Origin: a virus
Length of the DNA: 34,205 bases
Direction: 5' to 3' (one strand)
IMG/VR virus record: IMGVR_UViG_3300045125_000030
Coordinates: 1 to 34,205 of that record
The position numbers and the translations under genes were made by a program. Of this stretch, positions 18,968 to 27,540 are shown piece after piece. Every line of letters begins with the position of its first letter. Positions within the stretch are counted from its first letter, which is position 1. The notes beneath the pieces were generated by a model. That model did no database searches. It was not told the DNA's origin and saw only the letters and a list, made by a program, of their open reading frames with translations.

Positions 18968-20262
18968 TAGTAAGTCTGGGATTTATAATCATAGGTTAAT
19001 TCAATGGTTAAGGATAAGTTAAACACTTTATCCTTTTGTCTGTATTTAGTTTCATAAGCAGTATCAACAATATTAACTGCTCTTAATGTGGTTGCATTTT
19101 CTTCTAAATACACTACCGGACTTGTCATTAATTCTTCTAACCATGCCGCTTCAGTTTCATTAATCCAATCTGTTTGAATTACATATTGTTTGCGGCTTGT
19201 ATTAATCATGTTAACATTATTCCTATCTGATGCTGAATAAGACCATGCACCAGCATTAACAACTCCATAGGGCCTTTTATAGTTTTTGCGCTCTATTACA
19301 TTATTCTCAATATAATACTTGTCAAAATTAAAGAAGTCAAAACCTCCCTTTCTGTTTAACCAATGTAACCTAAATACTTGCGGACTATTGCAATAATCAA
19401 CAATGTTAATTCTAAAGCTATAAGTCTGGCCATAGGTGGGATGTTTACCAGCTACAGTATAATAAGCTACGTTACTTGTTAATATCGGTTGACTTCCACT
19501 TATAAAGTCTAATGCCCCTATCTGTGCAATGTTATACGTTCCTACAGGTATCCTTATCATAAAGCCCTCTATTGGATCTGTGCTTTGAGCAAAGTCTATA
19601 TTAACCTCATAAGTTCCTAATAAAGTACCAGCTGAATTATAAGTCTTAATTACTGTGCTTTGTACTAATCCATCATTCAAATTACCACTATCTAAGTTCT
19701 CACAAAGCAAATAACCATAGCCATTTTGATTTAAAGCCATATCTAAACCACTTGATAATGGCGCATTAGTTAACCATTTATTTGTAGTATAACTATTATA
19801 TTTTAACAGATAATTATTTTTATTGTACGTTGCAAATTCTTCAAATGGCAAAGCACCATTCCAAACATATTTGCTGGTTGCATCACCAACAGTACCATAC
19901 TCATAAATAGTTCCTGTTGCTGATGGTGAGCCTGATGCACTTGCTGAATATATCTCTTGCGAATAACAAGTAATGCGCTTAACTGAATTACTACAATCAC
20001 TTGCTTTAGTTATACCCAATGCAAAGTCATCTGTAATATAATCTCTAATTACTCTCGATAAATCAAATACAGCATAACCATCTGTATTAGTTGGATTTTG
20101 CAAAGTTGCTATTGTAACTGGATTAGATGTATCACTACTATCTACTACTACAAAGCTTATTTTAAAATTAAAGTTGCCTGAATTATCAGAACTTAGCACA
20201 AATATATAAGGATTATAAATCGGTTGGTGCTGTGCTGGTTGCTGATTTACTGTTATTGCCAT
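18967..20262 (-). CDS. tail structural protein, 431 aa
   Basis: The ORF is intact. It starts MAITVNQQPAQHQPIYNPYI and continues with a fibronectin- or Ig-like set of strands (FNFKISFVVVDSSDTSNPVT). A domain with FRLHWLNRKGGFDFFNFDKY follows, and the end is YETKYRQKDKVFNLSLTIEL. The LNRKGGFDFFNF segment is conserved in tail proteins of Bacteroidota phages. It overlaps its neighbours by one base or so at both ends (TAATG type), so it belongs to the tail operon. A distal tail or tube-initiator role is possible but not shown. Confidence 0.65.
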   Translation of the reverse strand: MAITVNQQPAQHQPIYNPYIFVLSSDNSGNFNFKISFVVVDSSDTSNPVTIATLQNPTNTDGYAVFDLSRVIRDYITDDFALGITKASDCSNSVKRITCYSQEIYSASASGSPSATGTIYEYGTVGDATSKYVWNGALPFEEFATYNKNNYLLKYNSYTTNKWLTNAPLSSGLDMALNQNGYGYLLCENLDSGNLNDGLVQSTVIKTYNSAGTLLGTYEVNIDFAQSTDPIEGFMIRIPVGTYNIAQIGALDFISGSQPILTSNVAYYTVAGKHPTYGQTYSFRINIVDYCNSPQVFRLHWLNRKGGFDFFNFDKYYIENNVIERKNYKRPYGVVNAGAWSYSASDRNNVNMINTSRKQYVIQTDWINETEAAWLEELMTSPVVYLEENATTLRAVNIVDTAYETKYRQKDKVFNLSLTIELTYDYKSQTY

Positions 20263-20894
20263 TATTTAAAAGTTGTTAAATTAATCGTTAATCCCTCGCT
20301 TGTTATTGCTATTAAATCTTCCTCTATTGCTTTATATAAATCTGAATTAATAACATCGGTATAAAAGTAAGTTGGCTCAATACCATTCCAATAAATACCC
20401 CATCTTATCTTATCTACCATTCTGCTTTTCTTTAATTTGTCAGCTACTCTGCTTGTTTGCCTTACTCTCATTCCTAACTTCGCTGAACTGAAACCAGATT
20501 GAAACCTAATCCATTTACTTATTGGCTCAAATGGTGGTACTTTAGGCCCTTTTGGAGGAAAGTTAATAACCCTATTGCGGTCAATACCCCCTTTACTCTT
20601 TTTGCCTATACGACCATCATTAACATATTTATAATAATCTTCTATTAATAATTCCAATGTAGGTTTACCATTAGGCTCAGATGCTATTGCTTCCATCGTA
20701 TCAATAAGTACACCTCCGGCTCTTTTCTTCTTACGTTCTAAGTTATCACGAAGCCTTTTAATTATTTCATCGCCATAATCATCTAAAAGTAAAGTAATGG
20801 CAGATAAGGTTGCTTTGTTTAGCAAGTCATCTTTGGTAAAATCAGTACCAAATTGTCTTATTATTTTTGCAACATCGCCTTTTGCAACTGCCAT
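20262..20894 (-). CDS. tail completion-like protein, 210 aa, unknown family
   Basis: The intact ORF starts MAVAKGDVAKIIRQFGTDFT. It has helices with AITLLLDDYGDEIIKRLRDN and NLERKKKRAGGVLIDTMEAI, then a KSKGGIDRNRVINFPPKGPK linker and FYTDVINSDLYKAIEEDLIA near the end. Basic, helical, about 200 aa, between a chaperone-like gene and tail proteins: this resembles HK97 gp10-type tail-completion proteins in size and place. The sequence match is not strong enough to name it. Confidence 0.55.
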   Translation of the reverse strand: MAVAKGDVAKIIRQFGTDFTKDDLLNKATLSAITLLLDDYGDEIIKRLRDNLERKKKRAGGVLIDTMEAIASEPNGKPTLELLIEDYYKYVNDGRIGKKSKGGIDRNRVINFPPKGPKVPPFEPISKWIRFQSGFSSAKLGMRVRQTSRVADKLKKSRMVDKIRWGIYWNGIEPTYFYTDVINSDLYKAIEEDLIAITSEGLTINLTTFK

Positions 20895-21579
20895 TTTCTT
20901 TTATCTTTTAAATATGATAACCAATTTAAAAACTCAACTACATTCAAATTTAATACATCATTAATCCTAAGCACATCCTCCTTTGCCAATTCATCTAAAG
21001 TGCAGTACCATCCCCAATGCTCATAGAATCCCTTATCATTGTCAATAATTCCCTCTGCTGTGTCTTTATCTGTTTGTTCAAATAATCCTGAATATCTGGT
21101 AACGAACTTTTAAAACAGTCAAAAAAACCACTTATCGGAAACACCACATCCATTGTTAACTTCTTTCTAAATATCTCAGACCTTTCATTAAAATTAACAT
21201 CGTATTTCTCACCTTTAGGAATACAGATAATAGCTAATATTTGATGTAACTTATCATTAATTAACTCAGGATCTTTAGTCATTTCGGATAAGTCAATAAA
21301 CTGACCTGCTGTTTTCTTTTCCATTTCCCAATGCACCTTATATTCAATACCATCAATAGTAAATAAAGTCTGCATATCACCCTCAAACATATCTTCCAAA
21401 AATTCTATTTGCTTTGCTAAATATTTAAACTTTTCAATCGGATAATACATTATATCATCTTTTGAAATATTAAATAAATAACTTACTAATTCAACTTCTT
21501 TGTTAAAGTTAGGTAAATCAGTTTTAGCAATAGCAAGTATGTGCTGATACTGCTCAATGGTTATATCTTTCCAGGTCAT
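20861..21579 (-). CDS. tail assembly chaperone-like protein (frame change near the end)
   Basis: MTWKDITIEQYQHILAIAKT, then ELVSYLFNISKDDIMYYPIE and FTIDGIEYKVHWEMEKKTAG, then ELINDKLHQILAIICIPKGE. This combination is usual for an early tail-cluster protein in Bacteroidota phages. The first frame stops at 20995. A shift at the T-run there continues DELAKEDVLRINDVLNLNVV to TAA 20861-20863, overlapping the next gene. Siphophage chaperones use programmed frameshifting, but in this error-rich sequence an indel is equally likely. A terminator and a TATACTTAC box precede it, so it starts the tail transcript. Confidence 0.6.
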
Positions 21580-21583
21580 ATCT

Positions 21584-21592
21584 GTAAGTATA
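21584..21592 (-). promoter_or_regulatory. TATACTTAC box before the tail operon
   Basis: TATACTTAC followed by AGAT and ATG (21579), the same 4-base spacing as two other boxes. It lies 27 bases after the terminator at 21619-21646, where a new transcript would be needed. Confidence 0.5.
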
Positions 21593-21618
21593 ATAATAAA
21601 CAGATATGTGTTTAAAGT

Positions 21619-21646
21619 AAAAAACCCCTATTACACGAATAGAGGG
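21619..21646 (-). terminator. rho-independent terminator before the tail operon
   Basis: The minus-strand stem CCCTCTATT (21638-21646) pairs with AATAGGGG (21625-21632) with one bulge and a 5-base loop, followed by six T (21619-21624). It ends the terminase/sugar-module/DUF3310 transcript. Confidence 0.75.
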
Positions 21647-21687
21647 CCTACATAACTACAAAAACACCTTACACTATGAATACAAGG

Positions 21688-21882
21688 TTATTTCAAAGAT
21701 AATAAATTAATCTCACGTTCTAAATAATAAAGTGCCTTTTCTAAATCCCTTAACTCAGATTCGCCCTCTTTTTTACCAGCCCTACTAACATACTTTATAA
21801 TATTACCCCTATTGAAGTTTAATTGCTGGGCTTCTATTAAATCTATCGGTTGTACTTTGGCTTTGTAATGGTCGTTATGCAT
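21688..21882 (-). CDS. DUF3310 protein (64 aa)
   Basis: HYKAKVQPIDLIEAQQLNFN, then NIIKYVSRAGKKEGESELRD and ALYYLEREI, match the DUF3310 pattern almost position by position. DUF3310 proteins are very common small phage proteins, sometimes annotated as nucleotide kinase-like; their biochemical role is not settled. The gene is intact, with ATG overlapping the end of the GT2 gene, and a terminator follows. Confidence 0.85.
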   Translation of the reverse strand: MHNDHYKAKVQPIDLIEAQQLNFNRGNIIKYVSRAGKKEGESELRDLEKALYYLEREINLLSLK

Positions 21883-22608
21883 AAGGCTTATAATAATTAT
21901 TTAATCTATTCATATTTTCTATTTCTATCCCATAAATAACAGCATTCTTCTTTAAGCTTTCATCTTTCATTTTTCTATAATCACCATTATCATCTTGCCC
22001 ATAAGGACTGCCCGAATGATGTGCAGTTCCAATATCTAAATACCCACAAATAACTCCTGACTTCTGGCACCGGTAATTATATTCGCTATCCTCCAACCCA
22101 TAAGGATTATACGCAGTATTGAAGTAACCTACATAATCTAATAGCGATATATTAAAAAAGTACATCCAAATATTGTTTCAGATGGAATGTATTTTTTATC
22201 CTTAACTGTTATTTTTTGACTTGGTAAATGCTCAACTGAATGAATAGCTAAATACTGATGCTCTTTGTCTATAGCTAAATAGGTTTCATAAAATTCTTTT
22301 AACCAGTTATTAGGTAAATCAATATCATTACCAATATTACAAATGAAGTCATAACCTAAATGTTTTGCCATATTCCAAAGGAAGTTAAAGCCCGAAGCTA
22401 CTCCTATATTTTCTTTTTTCTTTACATAATAAGTAACATTGGGGGCAATTAAATTAACTACCCCATCTATACTACCCTGATCCAATGCAAAAAAATCAAA
22501 GTCAATTCCAACCTTTGCATTTGCATTTTCTATTGTTGTTTTAGTTAAACTTTCCCTGTTTAGTGTTATAAAACATACCGCTATTTTCGGCTGACTTGTA
22601 TTGCTCAT
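21875..22608 (-). CDS. GT-A glycosyltransferase, family 2-like (frameshifted)
   Basis: Residues 1-20 (MSNTSQPKIAVCFITLNRES) are the usual GT2 first strand. NIGVASGFNFLWNMAKHLGY is the conserved nucleotide-sugar binding segment, and CNIGNDIDLPNNWLK holds the metal-binding D-x-D (DID). After an indel near 22150 the frame continues LLDYVGYFNTAYNPYGLEDS, with the ED acceptor motif, and ends NNYYKPYA. Length is about 245 aa. It shares 68 bases with the acyltransferase gene in another frame. It probably transfers a sugar to a phage or host surface glycan; substrate unknown. Confidence 0.75.
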
Positions 22609-23128
22609 TTATTACTTGTATATCCCAATTTAACAATGTATTTAACTTATAATGGTTAGTGCCTATTTCATGCGCTGGACTTCCAACAACTTTAGCAAAT
22701 GGCTCTATTAAACTTTTCTTTGTTACAACTGATCCCATACCTACCATGCTACCACCACCAATTAAACTGAATTGATGTAAAGTACAGTTAATACCTATAT
22801 TAGTATAATTACCTACCTTACAATGACCAGCCATAACAGTATGAGCAGATATAACACTATTAGCACCAATGTAACCATCATGCCCTATGTGTACTCCTTT
22901 CATAATAAAGCAGTTTTGTTCAATAATAGTAGGTAGATAAATCCCTGAATCAATAGTTACATGGCCCGTTATTATCGTTCCTTTTTTAATAATAACCCCC
23001 ATATTTACACTATTATAAAACTTAGTATGCTCAGGAGGTGCGCCAATAATACAATAAGGCCCAATTTCTACATCATCATCTATCTGAACATTGGGATATA
23101 TTAATGCGGTAAGGTGTATCTTCTTCAT
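22541..23128 (-). CDS. LpxA-like left-handed beta-helix acyltransferase (195 aa)
   Basis: The ORF is intact, starting MKKIHLTALIYPNVQIDDDV and IGPYCIIGAPPEHTKF. Hexapeptide repeats of the [LIV]-G-x4 type run through (VIIKKGTIITGHVTIDSGIY; IGHDGYIGANSVISAHTVMA; CKVGNYTNIGINC). GMGSVVTKKSLIEPFAKVVG is the usual closing coil. This is the LpxA/UDP-sugar O- or N-acyltransferase fold. It sits between two glycosyltransferases, which suggests a sugar-acylating step in one pathway rather than lipid A synthesis. The true C-terminus could be shorter if an indel hides a stop. Confidence 0.8.
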   Translation of the reverse strand: MKKIHLTALIYPNVQIDDDVEIGPYCIIGAPPEHTKFYNSVNMGVIIKKGTIITGHVTIDSGIYLPTIIEQNCFIMKGVHIGHDGYIGANSVISAHTVMAGHCKVGNYTNIGINCTLHQFSLIGGGSMVGMGSVVTKKSLIEPFAKVVGSPAHEIGTNHYKLNTLLNWDIQVINEQYKSAENSGMFYNTKQGKFN

Positions 23129-24142
23129 AAGCTATTAAATAAATCCTCTCGTATTTTATTGACTGACTTAATATGATATTTATCCTTAACAGTTTCATAA
23201 AGGCTCATACCTAAATCCTCCTCCAATGCCTTACTTTCATTTATCTTTCGCATAGATTTAAACCATTCATTGCCCTGTGCCTGATCTACCTTTAAGCAGT
23301 TAGTATCATTAATTACTAATGAATACGGATGTATATCGCTTACAATAACAGCTTTCTTTTTAAATCCAGCTTCCAGCATTTTTAACTCACTCTTACATCT
23401 GTTAAATTCATTCTTCTTTAAAGGAATAAGTACAGTAGTGAAGAAGTCATAAAGCCTACCATAATTATAAACATCTTGGCCATCTATCCTAACAAACTTA
23501 TCATAATCCCCTCCGGTAAATATATTCTCAAACTGATCCCAAATAGCACTCGGATAATAACCGCCTAAAGATAGAATTATATTTATTATCTCTGGCTAAT
23601 CTTAAACTATTTGTCAATAGTTCTAAATCCCCCCAATGATTAACACCTCCACACCATCCAAATACAGTATAATCATTATGCACATTGCTTTCAGTTTTCC
23701 ATTGGGCCTGTTCAGGATCTATAGCATTGGGTGCTATAATAATGTTATCATTAAATTTCTTTAATTTATTAGCTAAATAGTTATGAGTGGTGATTATTGC
23801 TGCTGCATTTTTAGCAAGTTTAATTAACTTACCAGGTATATCATAATACCTATATGAGCCATAAAGTAAATGGTCTTGGGGTAAGTTCCATAAATCATCA
23901 AAATCTATAACATATTTAATGCCTAATGACTTTAAGCGGTTAATCTGTAAGTCTGAATCTACAATGCCATTTAATCGGTTAAACCATACTATCTCAAATT
24001 CTTTTAACTGAATATCTGACATCACCATCCAATTCATTAACCTGTGTTAAATCAAAGCCATTAAGATGGTGTAATGGTATTTCAATCCGATGGTAAGTAC
24101 ATCCATCTACTTTCGATGGAATGATAGCAAGTATTTTTTCAT
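23125..24142 (-). CDS. GT-B glycosyltransferase, family 4-like (frameshifted)
   Basis: Frames join to about 338 aa. The opening is KILAIIPSKVDGCTYHRIEI after a poly-A indel at the start. Then comes VIDFDDLWNLPQDHLLYG, and AAAIITTHNYLANKLKKFND followed by APNAID, the usual GT4 inter-domain switch. FGWCGGVNHWGDLELL follows, then FNRCKSELKMLEAGFKKKAV with the acidic residues of the donor site. Breaks lie near 24040 and 23570, with an awkward stretch 23380-23530 that stays in the shifted frame. The end overlaps the acyltransferase start (ATGA). It starts directly after terL, so it shares the terminase transcript. Confidence 0.75.
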
Positions 24143-24152
24143 TTTTCGTAGT

Positions 24153-25325
24153 TTATATTATTAAGTATTCGCCTTTATTCTGTGTTAAGCTATTTAAACA
24201 AGCATATCTAAGAGCATCAATAGCATGATTATTAAAGTCTATTGGCTTTGGAAGTATATTACCATCCTTATCTTGCTGCCATTGGTAAGCCCTTAATTCT
24301 TTAATTAAATTTAAACTATTTTTAGTTACATTTAATTTATGTGTCTAATTAAATCAATACCAGCCCTAATACTGTCTGGGCCTTTTCTCGCACCCTCAAC
24401 TGCTTTAAATCCATTTCTATAAATATCTTCAATACTCTATAGGCTCGGCACTATCAGCAATTATCTTATCATAATCATTTATGCCAATGGCCCTGAATCG
24501 TTGAGTTAAATCAGAATTGGTTAATCCAGTTTGATATATCAATTCATCTACAAATAACTCCCATTCATTTTGTAAACCCCAACAAGTGAAGCTGGATCGT
24601 TGCTAAATCCAAAGTCTAAACCATAAGCTATAAAAGTCTGCTTCTTTAGGTATTCTATCAACCTGGTTAAATTCAAAGATAGTATTTTGTAAACTACCTA
24701 ATAAACCTAAACCGTAAACTTTCCACCAGTTACTCCAATATGCTGATGTTTCTGCTTTATCTTTAGCTTTCTCAATCTCTTTAACAATGGCCGGATCAAG
24801 TGCTTCATTGTCTTTATAAGTAAGTATAAGAAAGTCAGAATCAGCATCATTTAATAAATGTTCATGCACCCAAAATTCATTTGATGGATTATAGTCTAAA
24901 TAAATAAAATTCTTTGTCCTTATCGATAGTTGCTGATATGCTTCAAAGCTAATATTATTACACTCGTTAATAAATAACACATCCCTCCTTGCACCTCTTA
25001 ACTTATCTGGCTGGTCATGCACTAAAGAACTCGATAAATGAATTATTACTAAACTTATATTTTAGACTGGATTTATTCCATCGGTCATCTTTGTAATTAC
25101 CAGTCCACATCATTATTTTTAAGAAGTCTTTAATTGCCCCTCTCTTTAAATGTGGTATGCTTTCAGCAACTACACTAATCTCAGTCATTGGCTTCTGAAT
25201 AGCATAGGTAATTAATAAAGGTAATATACTAAATGTCTTAGATGAGGAAGTGCCATGTTGCACTATCTTAACCTTTTACGCAACTGAGCAATCTTAAGCG
25301 CAATGCTTGTCGTCTTTTGAAACAT
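24153..25325 (-). CDS. terL: terminase large subunit (frameshifted)
   Basis: It starts MFQKTTSIALKIAQLRKRLR overlapping the terS end. Walker A is HGTSSSKTFSILPLL, and the Walker B-like acid pair is in DVLFINECNNISFE. The coupling region follows (IRTKNFIYLDYNPSNEFWVH). The nuclease domain begins at GLDFGFSNDPASLVGVYK, with the first catalytic Asp, and continues ADSAEP and FNNHAIDALRYACLN, with the last Asp. Breaks lie near 25020, 24625, 24440 and 24345. Length about 390 aa is slightly short but complete. This motor packages DNA into the head; the nuclease makes the cuts. Confidence 0.85.
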
Positions 25326-25741
25326 CTAAATTAATTCCTTTAAATATTTGTATCTCACCCTCGTGTTTAGTTTCTTGCTTTTCAGATAATCCGTTAATTC
25401 TTGCAGTTAAACTTGCATTATATAATCCAGCCATACCTCCAGATATTTGATTCTCCCTGATAATCCGCTTAATACGTGTAGAGATAGTACAAAATTCTTC
25501 ATAAGAATTATTAGTATTTTCTAAATAATGACTAACAGTTATATTTTTTGTAAAGCAATAAACTTCAAATCCATCAATAGATAATGGTCATAGTGTCTAT
25601 AAGTTCATATTCCTTATTTCCATCTCTACCTACAAATACCATTTTTCTAATTGGATTTTGTTTAACCCAATCTAAATATCCATTAAATAACTCTAAAAGT
25701 TCTTCAGGACTATTTATTTTTCTTGGTCTGCCTCGTTCCAT
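25294..25741 (-). CDS. terS: terminase small subunit, gp3/packaging-like (frameshifted)
   Basis: MERGRPRKINSPEELLELFN with YLDWVKQNP is the conserved N-terminus. LSIDGFEVYCFTKNITVSHY is the helix-turn-helix part. TISTRIKRIIRENQISGGMA with GLYNASLTARINGLSEKQE is the oligomerisation/C-terminal part of the GP3-package family. One indel near 25585 shifts the frame. It overlaps the upstream gene by 28 bases and the terL start by 32. It binds the pac site and recruits the large subunit. Confidence 0.75.
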
Positions 25742-25983
25742 TTTCTTTTGGTTCTTAATTCTTTAATTGCATCAGGATAATAGTAATGATAAAGCCTTAT
25801 AAACATTTCTCTAACACAACTTCCACAATGCAGTTGAACATTACCGTTGTATAAGTAAGTATAAATTTCAGATAAACTGACCACCACATTATAATTTCCA
25901 CTTGGCAAATAATTATGGTCAATTACTAAATCAGCTAAAGGTTTGGCTGCTATAAGTCGGTCTAATATAATCTTATCATCCAT
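25714..25983 (-). CDS. 89-aa phage protein with Cys pair, unknown
   Basis: The intact ORF starts MDDKIILDRLIAAKPLADLV. The sequence LHCGSCVREMFIRLYHYYYP holds a CxxC pair, and the end is basic (KELRTKRKWNEADQEK). It lies between a small membrane protein and terS and overlaps terS. Proteins with this layout are common just upstream of terminase genes in Bacteroidota phages. I do not know a function. Confidence 0.6.
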   Translation of the reverse strand: MDDKIILDRLIAAKPLADLVIDHNYLPSGNYNVVVSLSEIYTYLYNGNVQLHCGSCVREMFIRLYHYYYPDAIKELRTKRKWNEADQEK

Positions 25984-26200
25984 TTGTCAATTATTTGTGT
26001 TGTTAATGCAGTAAGTCCAGCAAGTGGTAAACATAACTTAGTTTGTTCAACAATGATAAACCAAAGTAAACCTAACCAAAAGCCCATGCAGATAGTACAG
26101 TTAAATGGTTTAACATCCACCTCTTTACCTATTGTTATAACAAATATCCAACTCAAGCTGGATATAAGTAGGAAGGTAGAATTAAGTCTATTGTTGACAT
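25962..26200 (-). CDS. small membrane protein with C-x2-C loop (frameshifted)
   Basis: ATG 26200 gives MSTIDLILPSYLYPA. After an indel at the GCTTGAG stretch (near 26155) the frame continues SWIFVITIG. The loop KPFNCTICMGFWLGLLWFII and a further hydrophobic stretch (LPLAGLTALTTQIIDK) give two or three membrane segments with a conserved Cys pair. It overlaps the sigma-like gene and the next CDS. No known role; holin-like or superinfection roles would be guesses. Confidence 0.55.
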
Positions 26201-26698
26201 ACTCTTTTGTTGATTTAATTGAATTATAAATACTCCTGGCTGGTATTTTAGTTTTTTTAGCCAGTTGTCTAATGCTTTTTATATTCTAAATGAAGTTCAA
26301 ATATTTTCTGCTCATACCATCCACGTTCAGCAATTATTTCTTTACAGGTTTGATATTCAATATCAAAAGCTCATCTTCTTCGGTGTCATAAGTATCTTCT
26401 TCTTCATCTTTATAATCGTAAAATTTCCAATCCATAACTGGCTCAAAGTGTTTCATCTCTCGGCTAAATGTAGATGTATTCTCACTCCGGTATTGATTAG
26501 TACATACCCTAACAAAGTACCATCTCAAATTACCCTGATCTGCTGCTTCCTCAATACCTTTGCATTTACCCTCCAGAACATTAAGAACGATATGCTGAAA
26601 CAAATCATCGGCTAAGTCTTTACTTCGGGCTATTTTTCGGCATATTTGCCTGTAAGTTGCTCTTTGTAAAGTGTTTCAGCTATTATTTGTGCAGTCAT
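26125..26698 (-). CDS. sigma-70-like transcription factor candidate (frameshifted, 3' end uncertain)
   Basis: ATG 26698 follows GGTGGGAG, a good ribosome site. After an indel near 26635 the frame reads SKDLADDLFQHIVLNVLEGK and NLRWYFVRVCTNQYRSEN, like sigma region 2. An acidic linker follows (KDEEEDTYDTEEDELLILE). After another indel near 26345 comes ERGWYEQKIFELHLEY, then SIRQLAKKTKIPARSIYNSI, a region 4-like helix-turn-helix. Such proteins in Bacteroidota phages are called sigma factor-like. It starts the terminase transcript, so it could switch on late genes. It has no firm match, and a DNA-binding packaging regulator is an alternative. The stop is hidden by an indel. Confidence 0.6.
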
Positions 26699-26716
26699 AC
26701 TCCCACCAAATTAATA

Positions 26717-26724
26717 CAAAAGTA
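26717..26724 (-). promoter_or_regulatory. Bacteroidota -7 box (TANNTTTG) before the sigma-like gene
   Basis: On the minus strand TACTTTTG, matching TANNTTTG, the -7 element of Bacteroidota vegetative promoters, lies 18 bases before ATG 26698. A TTG at the usual -33 position is not evident. It would drive the sigma-like, terminase and sugar-module transcript. Confidence 0.4.
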
Positions 26725-26808
26725 TTACAAATATCTGATAAATAAACATGTATCTCTTGTAAATTCATAATTTTTTCAATAAAAACGGTGTGTGCCTGAT
26801 CGTAGGCC

Positions 26809-27296
26809 TTAAAATGTAATGTGGTCATGTGGTTTAAGGTTATCAATTAATTTCAAATATAATTCATAAAATTGATTAAAGTCGGTTATAATAAAGTAAT
26901 AACCTCCAGCTTTCTTTATATCAGCTTCATATTTGCGCTGTGCTGCACTTTGTCTGTCCTTACCTATCTTAACCTCAAACTTAACAGAAAAGCCATTTAT
27001 AACGCTGCTAATGTCGGCAGAGCCTTTTGTACTTCCAGATGGTGTCCAGGTTACTGAATTAAAGTTACGGTTAAAGGATTCATCTTTTGGGCCTTTATTA
27101 ACTCTTGCCACCCCCATTGTGTTAATCCGTTCAGCTTGATGTCCGTTAAGCTGAAGCCAGTCGATAACCATTTTGGTTAAACCATTGTAGTTTTATCACG
27201 AATATACCGGAATAGGTATAGCATGAGTGGGAAGTTTTGGATGTTTAGCTTTAAGACTACTATTTTTAATTGTTTAAGAATCTCGGTTGGTTTCAT
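26809..27296 (-). CDS. VRR-NUC-type nuclease (frameshifted)
   Basis: It begins MKPTEILKQLKN. After indels near 27260 and 27195 it continues TNGLTKMVIDWLQLNGHQAE and RINTMGVARVNKG. The nuclease core is SGSTKGSADISSVINGFSVK then FEVKIGKDRQSAAQRKYE, the catalytic D...E-x-K with a following Q. The end is GYYFIITDFNQFYELYLKLI. This fits the VRR-NUC branch of PD-(D/E)XK enzymes, many of them junction-resolving or structure-specific nucleases on phages. It probably resolves recombination intermediates before packaging. The repeat cluster lies immediately upstream. Confidence 0.7.
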
Positions 27297-27300
27297 ATTT

Positions 27301-27540
27301 CATTTATTCGTTTTACACTCCATTTAACAACTCATTTACACTTTTCATTTACACACATAACTAATTAATAATAAATATATTATATAATTTGTAAAAATGA
27401 AATTATAAATATTTAGTAAAACTTTATTTTTTTTATTTTTTTATAAGAAACATTATAGTTTTTCCATTTACAAAATTTCGTTTTCAAAGTTATTTATCTG
27501 ATTTATATAATATATTGCGTGTAAATTGTAAATGGATTAA
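27301..27540. repeat. cluster of CATTTACA-type repeats in an AT-rich gap (origin candidate)
   Basis: CATTTACAC occurs at 27333-27341 and 27346-27354. Degenerate copies lie at 27310-27319 (TTTTACACT) and 27320-27328 (CCATTTAAC), spaced 12-13 bases. Further copies are CCATTTACA at 27464-27472 and inverted GTAAATTGTAAATGG near 27521-27535. The stretch between is almost pure A/T. It separates the helicase gene from the nuclease gene and partly overlaps the possible end of the helicase. Iteron-like repeats beside a replication gene suggest an origin or regulator site, but the copies are loose. Confidence 0.4.
27485..27492 (-). promoter_or_regulatory. possible -7 box (TAACTTTG) upstream of the nuclease gene
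   Basis: The minus strand reads TAACTTTG, a match to TANNTTTG, 189 bases before ATG 27296. No clear -33 TTG. In such AT-rich sequence chance matches are likely. Confidence 0.25.

Noticed and set aside
18960-18985. GACTTACTAATG before the hub gene, resembling the TATACTTAC start box.
   Set aside because: The sequence encodes the last residues of the preceding gene (SQTY-stop) and lacks the TATA part.
24820-25870. Two more TATACTTAC copies on the minus strand (near 24820-24830 and 25853-25862).
   Set aside because: Both lie inside coding frames of terL and the 89-aa gene (encoding LTYK and YTYL), not before a start codon, so they are taken as chance.
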